This document shows, piece after piece, positions 28,378-37,173 of a DNA stretch of 64,000 nt. The position numbers and the translations under genes were made by a program. This DNA comes from Isoptericola variabilis 225 (GTDB lineage: Bacteria > Actinomycetota > Actinomycetes > Actinomycetales > Cellulomonadaceae), in contig NC_015588.1 of assembly GCF_000215105.1 (NCBI RefSeq), positions 3,038,001 through 3,102,000 of the forward strand, written 5' to 3'. The notes under the pieces are model-generated. The model was given only the letters and a program-made list of their open reading frames with translations. It did not search any database and had not been told where the DNA came from. Numbering within the stretch: position 1 is the stretch's first letter; each line of letters starts with the position of its first letter.

Positions 28378-29028
28378 TCAGCGCTGCTGCTGCTCGAGCC
28401 GCGTCGCGAGCACGGCGGCCTGCACCCGGCGCTCGAGGCCGAGCTTGGCGAGCAGGCTCGACACGTAGTTCTTGACCGTCTTCTCGGCGAGGAACAGCTC
28501 GGCGCCGATCTGGCGGTTGGTCATGCCCTGCCCGATGAGCGCGAGGATCCGCTGCTCCTGGGCGGTCAGCCCGGCGAGCGGGTCGTCCTCCGGGCGCTCC
28601 TGCGCGCGCATGCGCTCCATCACGCGGCCCGCGGCGCGCGGGTCGAGCGTCGAGCCCCCGGCCGCGACCGTGCGGATCGCGGCGACCAGGTCCGTGCCGC
28701 GCACCTGCTTGAGCACGTAGCCGGCGGCGCCGGCGAGGATCGCGTCGAACAGGGCCTCGTCGTCGTCGAAGGACGTGAGCATGAGGCACGCGACGTCGAG
28801 CCGGGACCGCAGCTCACGGCACACGGAGACGCCGTCGCCGTCGGGCAGCCGCACGTCGAGGACGACGACGTCGGGACGCAGCGCCGGCACGCGCGTCAGG
28901 GCCTCGGCGCACGTGCCCGCCTCGCCGACGACCTCGAGGCCGGGCTCGGTCTCGAGGAGGTCGGCGACGCCGCGGCGGACCACCTCGTGGTCGTCCACGA
29001 GGAAGATCCGCACGGTCGTGGTGGTCAC
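28378..29028 (-). CDS. devR: NarL-type response regulator DevR/DosR
   Basis: A 216-residue regulator from the GTG at 29026-29028 (another GTG at 29035-29037 would add three residues). The receiver domain has [11 protein letters not shown], the phospho-acceptor Asp58 in [13 protein letters not shown] and the conserved Lys in YVLKQVRG. The LuxR-type helix-turn-helix includes [22 protein letters not shown] and [19 protein letters not shown], nearly the same recognition helix as mycobacterial DevR. That fits the DosR box at 26684. Immediately upstream of its start lies a 20-bp-phased repeat array (29061-29111). Confidence 0.92.
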   Translation of the reverse strand: MTTTTVRIFLVDDHEVVRRGVADLLETEPGLEVVGEAGTCAEALTRVPALRPDVVVLDVRLPDGDGVSVCRELRSRLDVACLMLTSFDDDEALFDAILAGAAGYVLKQVRGTDLVAAIRTVAAGGSTLDPRAAGRVMERMRAQERPEDDPLAGLTAQEQRILALIGQGMTNRQIGAELFLAEKTVKNYVSSLLAKLGLERRVQAAVLATRLEQQQR

Positions 29029-29060
29029 GGCGTCCACGCTACGCCTCACCGCCACCCCCG

Positions 29061-29111
29061 CGAGGTAGCGCACGATCCGCCGAGGTAGCGCTCCACACGC
29101 CGAGGTAGCGC
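29061..29111 (+). repeat. 20-bp-phased repeat array A (3 copies)
   Basis: CGAGGTAGCGC occurs at 29061, 29081 and 29101, exactly 20 bases apart. The extended core is CGCCGAGGTAGCGC, followed by six variable bases. The array fills the gap between the 3' end of the S4-protein gene (stop at 29124) and the devR start. The same motif forms arrays at 29506-29595 and 55394-55464. Confidence 0.9.
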
Positions 29112-29123
29112 AGGGGCGGGCCG

Positions 29124-29486
29124 CTACCCGCGCCGCAGACCGCGCAGCCGGTCGATCTCGCGCCGCTCGCGCTTGGTCGGCCGCCCGGCGCCGCGCTCGC
29201 GGAGCCCGACGACGGCACGCTCCTCCCGGGTCGGCACCGGCGGGCTCTGGTCCTCGTAGGCCTCGACCGCGAGCGGCGCCCCGACCCGCTTGGGCAGGAG
29301 CTCCTTGACGACGACGATGCGGTCGCGCAGCGGGTCGCGCCACGTCACGCGGTCGCCGACCTTGACCGGCGTCGACGGCTTGGCCACGACTCCGTTGACG
29401 CGGACCCGCCCGGCACGCAGCAGCGACGCCGAGGCCGACCGGCTCTTGAAGAGCCGCACCGCCCACAGCCAGACGTCCACCCGCAT
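29124..29486 (-). CDS. S4-domain RNA-binding protein (Hsp15/RqcP-like)
   Basis: A 120-residue protein from the ATG at 29484-29486. The S4 fold fills residues 1-70 ([21 protein letters not shown], then [21 protein letters not shown]), with a basic C-terminal tail ([19 protein letters not shown]). Hsp15/RqcP-type proteins bind 50S subunits carrying stalled peptidyl-tRNA, and a ribosome-rescue role is likely. It is flanked on both sides by the phased repeat arrays. Confidence 0.88.
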   Translation of the reverse strand: MRVDVWLWAVRLFKSRSASASLLRAGRVRVNGVVAKPSTPVKVGDRVTWRDPLRDRIVVVKELLPKRVGAPLAVEAYEDQSPPVPTREERAVVGLRERGAGRPTKRERREIDRLRGLRRG

Positions 29487-29505
29487 GTCCACCACCCTCT
29501 CACGC

Positions 29506-29595
29506 CGAGGCAGAGCGAAACCCGGCGAGGGAGAACGCTCTCGCGCTCTCCCTCGCCGGGTGTTCTTCTCCCTCGCCCGGTGCGGTTCTACCTCG
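29506..29595. repeat. 20-bp-phased repeat array B (5 copies, two orientations)
   Basis: On the plus strand CGAGGCAGAGC is at 29506 and CGAGGGAGAAC at 29526. On the minus strand CGAGGGAGAGC is at 29545-29555, CGAGGGAGAAG at 29565-29575 and CGAGGTAGAAC at 29585-29595. Spacing is 20 bases within each orientation, with an inversion in the middle that makes a large hairpin around 29521-29560. The last copy contains the TAG stop codon of the GH3 gene. Confidence 0.88.
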
Positions 29596-32089
29596 CCGGG
29601 GGGAGCTCGACCTCGGCGGTCACGACGCGGGGGTCCGCGGGGGTGACCTCGTGCACGGGCCCGGTGATCGCGACCGTGGTGCGCGGCGTCGCGGTTCCCG
29701 GGAGCTCGCGCTTGGTGACCGCCTTCGCGTTGGTGATCGCCCCGCCGGTCATGTGCTGCATGTCCTCCGGGCCCTCGTCGGCCGCGGCCGCGGCGTGGGA
29801 CCCGACCCACACCTCGACGTCGCCCGGCTCGACGATCCGCACCATGCGCCGGTCGCTGAACGCGAACCGCGCGCTCGGCACGGCGAACCGCACGACGGCG
29901 GACTGCCCCGGCTCGAGCGCGACGCGCTCGTACGCGAGGAGCTGCACCACCGGCCGCGTGACCGAGCCGACGACGTCGCGCCCGTAGAGCTGCACGACGT
30001 CGGACCCGGCGACGTCGCCGGTGTTGGTGACCCGGACCGACGCGGTGAACGTGCCGCCCGCCTCGACGGCCGGGTCGACCTGGAGCTCCGAGTACGAGAA
30101 CGACGTGTACGACAGCCCGAAGCCGAAGGGCCGCAGCGGTGTCGAGTCGGTCGACGTGACGTCGGACGGACCGCCGAGCACCGGGTGCAGGTAGGAGTAC
30201 GGCTGGGCGCCGGCGGAGCGCGGCAGCGACACGGGCAGGCGGCCGGACGGGTTCACCGCACCCGCGACGACGTGGGCGATCGCGGTGCCGCCCTCCTCGC
30301 CGGGGAAGAACGCCTGCAGGACGGCCGCGGGACGGCGGTCGCCGTCGAGCGCCCAGTCGATCGCGTACGGCCGGCCCGAGAGCACGACCATGACGACGGG
30401 CGTCCCGGTCGCGAGGACCTCCTCGACCAGCCGGCGCTGCACGCCGGGCAGCTCGAGCGACTCCGAGTCGTTGCCCTCGCCCACGGTGCCGCGCCCGAAG
30501 AGGCCCGCGTGGTCCCCGACGACGACGACGGCCACGTCGGCAGTGCGCGCGGCCGCGACCGCCTCGGCGATCCCGGACGTGTCCTCGCCCTCGACGTCGC
30601 AGCCGCGCGCGTGCACGAGCTCGGGCCGCGGCAGCCCGGCCGCCGCGAACGCACCGCCGAACGCCTCGAAGACCGTGGGGATCTCGAACCCGAGCGGCTG
30701 CTCGGGGTGGTGCGCGAGCACGTGGTTGGCGAACGAGTAGCAGCCCATGAGGGCGTCGCCGCGGTGCGCGTTCGGCCCGACGACCGCGACGCGCGACGGC
30801 GCCGCGCGCCACGAGCGCAGGGGCAGCAGCCCGTCGTTGCTCAGGAGCACGACGGACTCCTCGGCCAGGCAGCGCGCGACCTCGCGGTGGCGCGGCGTGT
30901 CGAGGTCGACGACGGCGGGCGGCTCGTCCGCGAACGCGTCGTCGTCGAGCAGCCCGAGCTCCTCCTTCTGCGCGAGCGCGCGCAGCACGGCGCGGTCGAC
31001 GAACGCCTCGTCGACGAGGCCGGAGCGGACCGCCTCGGCGAGCGGCTCGAGGTAGGCGTCGCCGGCCGGGAGCTCGACGTCGATGCCCGCCGCGAGCGCC
31101 TGGGCTGCCGCCTCGCCGCGGGACGCCGCGACCTGGTGCATGACCTCGAGGAACGCGACGGCGAAGTAGTCGGCGACGACCACGCCGTCGAACCCCCACT
31201 CGTCGCGGAGCACGCCCGTGAGGTAGGTGGGGTCGGAGGCCATCGGCACGCCGTCGACCTCGGTGTAGGCGTTCATGACCGAGCGGGCGCCGCCGTCGCG
31301 CACCGCCATCTCGAACGGCGGCAGGAAGACGTCGGCGATCTCGCGCGGCCCCGCGGACACGGGCGCGTGGTTGCGCCCGGCGCGCGAGCCCGAGTACCCG
31401 GCGAAGTGCTTGAGCGTGGCGTGCACGCCGGCGTCCTGCAGGCCGCGCACGTACGCCGTGGCGACGGTCCCGACGACGTACGGGTCCTCCGCGATGCACT
31501 CGTCGACGCGGCCCCAGCGCGGGTCGCGCACGACGTCGAGCACCGGGGCGAGGCCCTGGTGGACGCCGAGCGTGCGCATGGACTCGCCGATGAGGCGGCC
31601 CATCTCCTCGACGAGCGCGGGGTCGAACGACGCACCCCACGCGAGCGGCGTGGGGAACGTCGCGGCCTTCCACGCGGCGAGGCCCGTGAGGCACTCCTCG
31701 TGCACGAGCGCGGGGATGCCGAGACGTGTCTCGGCCTTGAGCCGGCGCTGCTCGGACCACAGCCAGGCGGCGCGCTCGGCCGGGTCGACCGGGCGCGTGC
31801 CGTAGACGCGCGTGTAGTGACCGATGCCGTGCCGCGTGACGTCGGCGAGCGTCGTCGAGCCGCCCGAGGCCATCTCGCCCTGCATGGGCGCGACCACCTC
31901 GCCGCCCTGGTCGGGCCAGAACCCGACGATCTGCGCGAGCTTCTCCTCGAGCGTCATCCGCGCGTGCAGCGCGGCGACCCGGTCGGAGACGACCGGCCAC
32001 GCGGGCAGCGTCGCCGGCTGCGCCGTCGGCACCGTCGCGGACGCGTCGGTGGCCTCGGCGGCCTCGGCGGCTTCGGTCATGGGGTCCAT
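29588..32089 (-). CDS. Glycoside hydrolase family 3 (beta-glucosidase/beta-xylosidase)
   Basis: An 833-residue enzyme from the ATG at 32087-32089 with AGGAAGG before it. The TIM-barrel domain includes GVHQGLAPVLDVVRDPRWGRVDE and LKHFAGYSGSRAGRNHAPVS, and the nucleophile aspartate is in WGFDGVVVADYF (about residue 306). The alpha/beta sandwich domain follows, then a fibronectin-III-like domain from about 690 (PFGFGLSYTSFSY). There is no signal peptide, so it is cytoplasmic and cleaves oligosaccharides imported by the adjoining ABC system. It is last in the LacI-controlled operon. Its stop codon lies in a phased repeat. Confidence 0.92.
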   Translation of the reverse strand: MDPMTEAAEAAEATDASATVPTAQPATLPAWPVVSDRVAALHARMTLEEKLAQIVGFWPDQGGEVVAPMQGEMASGGSTTLADVTRHGIGHYTRVYGTRPVDPAERAAWLWSEQRRLKAETRLGIPALVHEECLTGLAAWKAATFPTPLAWGASFDPALVEEMGRLIGESMRTLGVHQGLAPVLDVVRDPRWGRVDECIAEDPYVVGTVATAYVRGLQDAGVHATLKHFAGYSGSRAGRNHAPVSAGPREIADVFLPPFEMAVRDGGARSVMNAYTEVDGVPMASDPTYLTGVLRDEWGFDGVVVADYFAVAFLEVMHQVAASRGEAAAQALAAGIDVELPAGDAYLEPLAEAVRSGLVDEAFVDRAVLRALAQKEELGLLDDDAFADEPPAVVDLDTPRHREVARCLAEESVVLLSNDGLLPLRSWRAAPSRVAVVGPNAHRGDALMGCYSFANHVLAHHPEQPLGFEIPTVFEAFGGAFAAAGLPRPELVHARGCDVEGEDTSGIAEAVAAARTADVAVVVVGDHAGLFGRGTVGEGNDSESLELPGVQRRLVEEVLATGTPVVMVVLSGRPYAIDWALDGDRRPAAVLQAFFPGEEGGTAIAHVVAGAVNPSGRLPVSLPRSAGAQPYSYLHPVLGGPSDVTSTDSTPLRPFGFGLSYTSFSYSELQVDPAVEAGGTFTASVRVTNTGDVAGSDVVQLYGRDVVGSVTRPVVQLLAYERVALEPGQSAVVRFAVPSARFAFSDRRMVRIVEPGDVEVWVGSHAAAAADEGPEDMQHMTGGAITNAKAVTKRELPGTATPRTTVAITGPVHEVTPADPRVVTAEVELPPAR

Positions 32090-32109
32090 CCGTCCTTCCT
32101 TGTGCGCGG

Positions 32110-33000
32110 TCATCCCTTGACCGCGCCCTGCAGTCCGTTGACGATGCGCTTCTGCATCGCCAGGAAGAACACCAGCGCGGGGATCATGGCCAGCGTGGTG
32201 AAGGCGAAGACGCCGGCCGTGTCGGCCGAGTGCTCGGACGAGAAGTCGGCGACGCCGAGCGGCAGCGTCTTGTTCTCGGCCTGGAGGAGCAGCAGCGGGA
32301 GCAGGTAGGCGTTCCACGAGCCGACGAACGCCAGCACCCCCACGGTGACCATGCCCGGCCCCGACAGCGGGATGAGGATCCGCCAGAAGAAGCCGATGCG
32401 GGACGCGCCGTCGAGCATTGCCGCCTCCTCGAGCTCCTTGGGCAGGGCCATGAGGAACGGGCGCAGGATGACGACGGTCATGGGCAGCGCGAACGCCGCC
32501 TGCGGCAGGGCCACGCCGAGCCACGTGTTGCCCATGCCCAGGTTCTGGGTGATGAGGATGAACAGCGGCACGATGGCGACCGCCGCCGGGAACAGGAGCC
32601 CGACGACGAACACCATGAACAGACCCTCGCGGAACCGGAACTCGTAACGGGCCAGCGGGTAGGCGGCCATGATGCCGAAGACCACCACGACCGCGGTCGT
32701 GATGACCGCGATGCCGACCGAGTTCCAGGTGTACTGCCAGAAGGCCGGGTTGGTCAGGACGCCGGCGTAGTTGGTGAGGACCCACGGGTCCGGCATGCCC
32801 GCGGGCTCCGCGGCGAGCTGCGCGTTGGTGCGGAAGCCGCCGAGGACCCCGTAGACCACGGGCCCGAGGGTGAGCGCGACCACGACGAGCGCGATCGCGT
32901 ACACGAGCGGGTTGCCGCCCGAGAACGCGTTGCCGCGGCGGGGTCGGTCGGTGGCGGGCTCCGGCGCCGTGCCGGGCGGAGCGGTCGTGACGGCGGTCAT
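32110..33000 (-). CDS. Oligosaccharide ABC transporter permease 2
   Basis: A 296-residue MalG-type permease with six helices and the EAA loop ELEEAAMLDGASRIGFFWRI (about 193-212). It overlaps the stop of permease 1 by four bases (32997-33000) and is followed 20 bases later by the GH3 gene, indicating one operon. Confidence 0.92.
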   Translation of the reverse strand: MTAVTTAPPGTAPEPATDRPRRGNAFSGGNPLVYAIALVVVALTLGPVVYGVLGGFRTNAQLAAEPAGMPDPWVLTNYAGVLTNPAFWQYTWNSVGIAVITTAVVVVFGIMAAYPLARYEFRFREGLFMVFVVGLLFPAAVAIVPLFILITQNLGMGNTWLGVALPQAAFALPMTVVILRPFLMALPKELEEAAMLDGASRIGFFWRILIPLSGPGMVTVGVLAFVGSWNAYLLPLLLLQAENKTLPLGVADFSSEHSADTAGVFAFTTLAMIPALVFFLAMQKRIVNGLQGAVKG

Positions 33001-34055
33001 CGAGTCGCCTCCTTCGGGGACGTCCGGGCCTTCGCGCGGCGCCCGTCGTCGGGCTGCGTGTCGCGGCGCAGGATGAAGTGCTGGTAGGCGAGGGCCATCA
33101 CGAGGGCGACGACGAAGAGGATCACCGAGGCCGCGCCGGCGATGCCGAAGTTCTGCCGCCGGGTGCCCTCGTCGATCAGGTAGGTCGCCATGGTGCTCGT
33201 CGCGTTGGCGGGGCCGCCGCGGGTGAGGATCCACACCATGTCGAAGAGCTGGAGGGACCCGATCATCGAGAGGAACGCCCAGGTGCGGATCGTCGGGCCG
33301 AGCAGCGGGACCGTGATGCGGCGCTGGACCTGCCACCAGGTGGCGCCGTCGATCTGCGCGGCCTCGTAGAGCTCCTCGGGCACGCCCTGGAGGCCGGCGA
33401 GCAGGAGGATCACCGCGAGGCCCAGGTACTTCCAGGTGAGCACCACGATGACGGTCCACAGCGCGATGTCCGGGTCGCCGAGCCAGCCCTGCGCCGGGCC
33501 CTGGAGCCCGACGGCGCCGAGGATCGAGTCGATGACGCCGTACTGGGGCTGCAGGAGCTGGAACCACACGACGCCCGCGATGACCTCCGCGAGCACGTAC
33601 GGCACGAAGATGATCGTGCGCAGGAGGCCCTGGCCCCACATCTTGCGGTTGAGCAGGAGGGCGAGCGCCAGGCCGATCGGCAGCTGGATGACGATCGACA
33701 TCACCACGACGATCAGGTTGTGGACGAGCGCGTCCGTGAAGACCTTGTCGGTCAGCACGAGCACGTAGTTCTGCAGGCCCACGAAGTCGACCAGGGGCCC
33801 GAAGCCCTTCCAGCGGTAGACCGAGAGCTGGACCGCCGTGAGGATCGGCCAGATCACGAACAGGACGAAGAGGGCCAGCGCGGGCGTCACGAAGAAGGCG
33901 ATCTCGAGGCGCTTGCGCAGCTGCGAGTTTCCCCCACGGCGTCCGCCCCGTGCTGGCACCGCCGGCCGCGCCCCCTGGGCGCGGCCGGCGGTGTCCGGCC
34001 GAGGGCGGGACGTCGCAGGCGAGGCGGCCACGGAGGTGGTCACGTCGTCTGCCAC
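32997..34055 (-). CDS. Oligosaccharide ABC transporter permease 1
   Basis: A 352-residue MalF-type permease with a Pro/Arg-rich cytoplasmic N-terminus, six helices and the EAA loop ELYEAAQIDGATWWQVQRRI (about 233-252). It follows the binding-protein gene with a four-base gap. No ATPase gene is present in the operon. Confidence 0.92.
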   Translation of the reverse strand: MADDVTTSVAASPATSRPRPDTAGRAQGARPAVPARGGRRGGNSQLRKRLEIAFFVTPALALFVLFVIWPILTAVQLSVYRWKGFGPLVDFVGLQNYVLVLTDKVFTDALVHNLIVVVMSIVIQLPIGLALALLLNRKMWGQGLLRTIIFVPYVLAEVIAGVVWFQLLQPQYGVIDSILGAVGLQGPAQGWLGDPDIALWTVIVVLTWKYLGLAVILLLAGLQGVPEELYEAAQIDGATWWQVQRRITVPLLGPTIRTWAFLSMIGSLQLFDMVWILTRGGPANATSTMATYLIDEGTRRQNFGIAGAASVILFVVALVMALAYQHFILRRDTQPDDGRRAKARTSPKEATR

Positions 34056-34059
34056 GTCG

Positions 34060-35388
34060 TCAGCCCCTCGCGGCCGCGGACTCGATCGCCTCGACGATCT
34101 CCTGCGGGCCGGCCTGGCCGGCGAACATCAGCGCGATCGCGTCGTTCATCGACTGGCCGACGGACTGGCCGAGGCGCGTGTCGAGGTAGAGCTGGGTGTT
34201 GCCGCCGCTGTCGCGCACCGGGATGAGCTGGGCGAGCGTCTCGTTCGCCAGCGAGCCGGTCGCGGCCGGGTTGGTCGGCAGACCCATGTCGAGCTCGGCG
34301 AAGCCGGTCTGGACCTCGTCGGACAGCAGGTGCTCCGCGAAGTCGACCGCGGCGTCGGGCGCGCCGGCCGAGACGGACCACGCGTCACCGCCACCCATCT
34401 GGTCCTGCGGGTCGCCCTGCTGGCCCGGGAAGGTCGGGTACGCGAACCAGCCGAGGAAGTCCGGCACCTGGCCGTCCTCGCGCAGGCCGCCCACGACACC
34501 GGGCTCCCAGTGGCCGGCGAGCTCCATGGCGACCTTCTCGGTCGCGAGGAGGCCGGACGCCGACGTCGGGCCGGTCTGGGCCGGGGTCGCCAGGAAGCCG
34601 GGGTTGAACGGCTCCTTGGCGAGCAGCTCCTGCAGGTCCTCACCGGCCTTGGTGAAGCACGGGTCGGAGTAGTCCTTCTCGGCGATCGCCGTCTCGACGG
34701 TGTCGAACGGGCACTCGCGGACGACGTTGTAGTACCAGTAGTGCGCGGCCGGCCACTTGTCGCCGGCGCCCACGGAGGCGGGGGTGATGCCCGCGGCCTT
34801 GAGCTGGTCGATCCAGCCGTAGAACTCCTCGATCGTCGGGTTCTGCGACACGTCGGTGATGCCGGCCTGCTCGAAGAGGTTCTTGTTGTACCAGAAGCCC
34901 ACCAGGCCCATGGAGAACGGCAGGGCGTACACCTTGTCGTCCACCGAGTACTGGCCGGTGAAGGCGGAGATCTTCTCGATCGTGTCGGACGCGTCCTCGG
35001 TGAGGTCGCGGACCAGGCCGGCCTCGACCTCGGCCTTGAGCTCGCCGCCGCCACGGCTCATGTACACGTCCGGGATCTGGGCGTCGTCGCCGGACTGGAA
35101 GGCGGCCTGCAGCTTGGTGAGCATGTCCTCGTGCTGCATGGCCTGGACGTCGACGGTCACGCCCGGGTTGGCCTCCTCGAAGTCGGCGGCCACCTGGTCG
35201 TAGTACTCCTTGCCCTCGCCCTGGTTCGAGTTGTGCCACCAGGTGATGGTGACGTCGCCACCCTCGGCGGTCTCGCCACCGCCGCCGTCGCCCTGGCCAG
35301 CGGTGCCCTGCCCTGCGCAGGCCGCGGCGAGCAGGGAGACGGTCGCGCCGATCGCGACAGCGGTCGCGCCTCGCATAGTCCTCGTCAT
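34060..35388 (-). CDS. Oligosaccharide ABC transporter substrate-binding lipoprotein
   Basis: A 442-residue family 1 binding protein from the ATG at 35386-35388. The lipobox is LAAAC (Cys at about 24), then a Gly-rich linker and VTITWWHNSNQGEGKEYY. Several tryptophans (WYYNVVRE, GHWEPGVV) suit stacking of sugar rings. Ligand identity is inferred from the GH3 partner: a beta-linked oligosaccharide such as cellobiose or xylobiose. Confidence 0.92.
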   Translation of the reverse strand: MTRTMRGATAVAIGATVSLLAAACAGQGTAGQGDGGGGETAEGGDVTITWWHNSNQGEGKEYYDQVAADFEEANPGVTVDVQAMQHEDMLTKLQAAFQSGDDAQIPDVYMSRGGGELKAEVEAGLVRDLTEDASDTIEKISAFTGQYSVDDKVYALPFSMGLVGFWYNKNLFEQAGITDVSQNPTIEEFYGWIDQLKAAGITPASVGAGDKWPAAHYWYYNVVRECPFDTVETAIAEKDYSDPCFTKAGEDLQELLAKEPFNPGFLATPAQTGPTSASGLLATEKVAMELAGHWEPGVVGGLREDGQVPDFLGWFAYPTFPGQQGDPQDQMGGGDAWSVSAGAPDAAVDFAEHLLSDEVQTGFAELDMGLPTNPAATGSLANETLAQLIPVRDSGGNTQLYLDTRLGQSVGQSMNDAIALMFAGQAGPQEIVEAIESAAARG

Positions 35389-35493
35389 CGTGGATCCCTC
35401 GGTCGTCGTCGACAGGTCTGGCAGGCCGGGCCACGAGCGCGGCGTCACGTCTGCCATGGACGAGAGTGACAGTGCGCACACCGGTTCGTCAAA

Positions 35494-35507
35494 CGTTGTC
35501 GATAACG
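35494..35507. promoter_or_regulatory. LacI-family operator between the binding-protein and regulator genes
   Basis: CGTTGTCGATAACG is a near-perfect 14-bp palindrome with the central CG typical of LacI-family operators; one pair mismatches. A related half, ATTTCGATACG, follows. It lies 71 bases upstream of the LacI-type gene and 106 bases upstream of the divergent binding-protein gene, just beside a TTGACG (-35-like) on the minus strand. Confidence 0.68.
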
Positions 35508-35577
35508 ATTTCGATACGCGGACGCCTCGACCCGGGCGGAGTCGTCCTCAGGGCCCTCTAGCGCATACTGTCGACCC

Positions 35578-36624
35578 GTGAGCACCGCCGCCCAGCCCCG
35601 AAGAGCGGGCACCGCCCCGGGTCGCGTGACGATCTCCGACGTCGCGCGCGTCGCCGGGGTGTCCGTGGCCACCGTGTCGAAGGTCGTCAACAACCGGTAC
35701 GGGGTCTCGCCGTCGACGGCGGAGCGCGTCCTCGCCGTCGTCGCCGAGCTGGGCTACGAGTCGTCCCTGGTCGCGCGCAGCCTGCGCCGCCAGAGCACCA
35801 ACGTCATCGGCGTGCTCGTCGCCGAGTTCGAGCCGTACTCGACCGAGCTGCTCAAGGGCATCTCGGCCGCCGTGGACGGCACGGGGTACGAGCTGCTCGC
35901 CTACTCCGGCGGGTCCGACGGCGGCGCCAAGGCCGGCTGGGAGCGCCGCTCGCTGTCGCGGCTCGCCGGCACGCTCATCGACGCCGCGATCGTCGTCACG
36001 CCCACCATGGTGATGTCCGAGCCGGTCGACATCCCCGTCGTCGCGGTCGACCCGCACACGGGTCCCGAGGGCACGCACACCGTCGACTCCGACAACACGA
36101 CGGGCGCGCGCGACGCCGTGCAGCACCTGCTCGACCTGGGGCACCGCCGCATCGCCCACCTCGGGGGCCGCACGGACCTCGAGTCGGCCCGGTTGCGCGA
36201 GCTGGGCTACCGCCAGGCGCTCGAGGCCGCCGGCATCGCGGTCGACCCGCACCTGGTGCGGATCGGCGGCTACCGCCCGGAGACGGCGGACACCCCCGCG
36301 CGCGAGCTGCTCGACCCGGCGACCGGGGTGCGGCCCACCGCCGTCTTCGCGGCCAACGACCAGTCGGCGATCCACGTCATCGAGGTCGCCCAGGAGCTGG
36401 GCCTGCGCGTTCCCGAGGACCTGTCCGTCGTCGGCTTCGACAACGTTCCGGAGTCCGCGACGAGCACGCCGCCGCTCACGACCGTCGCCCAGCCGCTGCA
36501 CCGCATGGGCGCCGAGGCCCTGCGCATGGTGCTCGACCTGCTCGAGGGCGCCCCGCGCGAGCAGCACCTGCGCCTGCCCACGTCGCTCGTCGTGCGCGCG
36601 AGCACCGCCCCTCCCCCGGACTGA
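35578..36624 (+). CDS. LacI-family transcriptional regulator
   Basis: A 348-residue protein from a GTG. The helix-turn-helix is VTISDVARVAGVSVATVSKVVNNRYGVS (about residues 17-44), followed by the hinge ARSLRRQSTNVIGVL and a periplasmic-binding-type effector domain (FAANDQSAIHVIEVA, LSVVGFDNVPES). It is divergent from the ABC/GH3 operon and probably represses it until an oligosaccharide is bound. Confidence 0.93.
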   Translation: MSTAAQPRRAGTAPGRVTISDVARVAGVSVATVSKVVNNRYGVSPSTAERVLAVVAELGYESSLVARSLRRQSTNVIGVLVAEFEPYSTELLKGISAAVDGTGYELLAYSGGSDGGAKAGWERRSLSRLAGTLIDAAIVVTPTMVMSEPVDIPVVAVDPHTGPEGTHTVDSDNTTGARDAVQHLLDLGHRRIAHLGGRTDLESARLRELGYRQALEAAGIAVDPHLVRIGGYRPETADTPARELLDPATGVRPTAVFAANDQSAIHVIEVAQELGLRVPEDLSVVGFDNVPESATSTPPLTTVAQPLHRMGAEALRMVLDLLEGAPREQHLRLPTSLVVRASTAPPPD

Positions 36625-36643
36625 CCCTCCCCGAGGGATCGGA

Positions 36644-37153
36644 TCACTCGACGACGAAGGTCGCCGCGTCCCTGAACGCCACGGCCGGCGCGTCGACGTC
36701 GCAGAACCCGGCGTACGCGCCGGCGTAGTCGTCGTGCGGACGCGCCGGGTCGGCGGCGAGCGCCCCGTCGCCGTCGTCGAACACTCCCACCGCGGTGAAC
36801 GCGTCGCCGTCGGTCCCGCTCGTCCGCAGCACCGTGCCGCCCGGCAGCCTCAGCGTGTAGTCACCCGGGCTGTCGGACGAGTCGACCGCCTCGGTGCCGT
36901 CCGGCCAGAACGCGAGGTGCTCGACGCCGTCGACCACCGCCACGAGGCAGCCGTTCGGCAGCGCACCGAGGCGGGCGGACACCTCGACCGGCTCGCCCGC
37001 GAACCTCGCCGCGAGCGCGCGCGGCTCGAGCGCGCGCACCTGGGGCGTGCCGAAGCCGCCCTCCGCCTCGCCCGTCACGGCGCCGCACGCGCCGAGCACG
37101 CCGGCGACCAGGAGCACCACCAGGCCGAGGGCCGCCGCGCCGCGCCGTCGCAT
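36644..37153 (-). CDS. Hypothetical lipoprotein
   Basis: A 169-residue protein with a lipoprotein signal (VLLVAGVLGAC, Cys at about 23). The mature part is acidic and rich in Gly and Asp, with two further cysteines (NGCLVAV and AGFCDVD). I do not recognise the family. It lies 20 bases before a response-regulator gene's 3' end, both minus strand, and convergent with the LacI-type gene. Confidence 0.7.
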   Translation of the reverse strand: MRRRGAAALGLVVLLVAGVLGACGAVTGEAEGGFGTPQVRALEPRALAARFAGEPVEVSARLGALPNGCLVAVVDGVEHLAFWPDGTEAVDSSDSPGDYTLRLPGGTVLRTSGTDGDAFTAVGVFDDGDGALAADPARPHDDYAGAYAGFCDVDAPAVAFRDAATFVVE

Positions 37154-37173
37154 GGGCGCACCGTAGCGCCGGG

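Noticed and set aside
29061..29595. CRISPR array as an explanation of the phased repeats
   Set aside because: Units are only 20 bases with a variable part of about six bases, far too short for spacers, some units are inverted, and no cas gene is present in the window.
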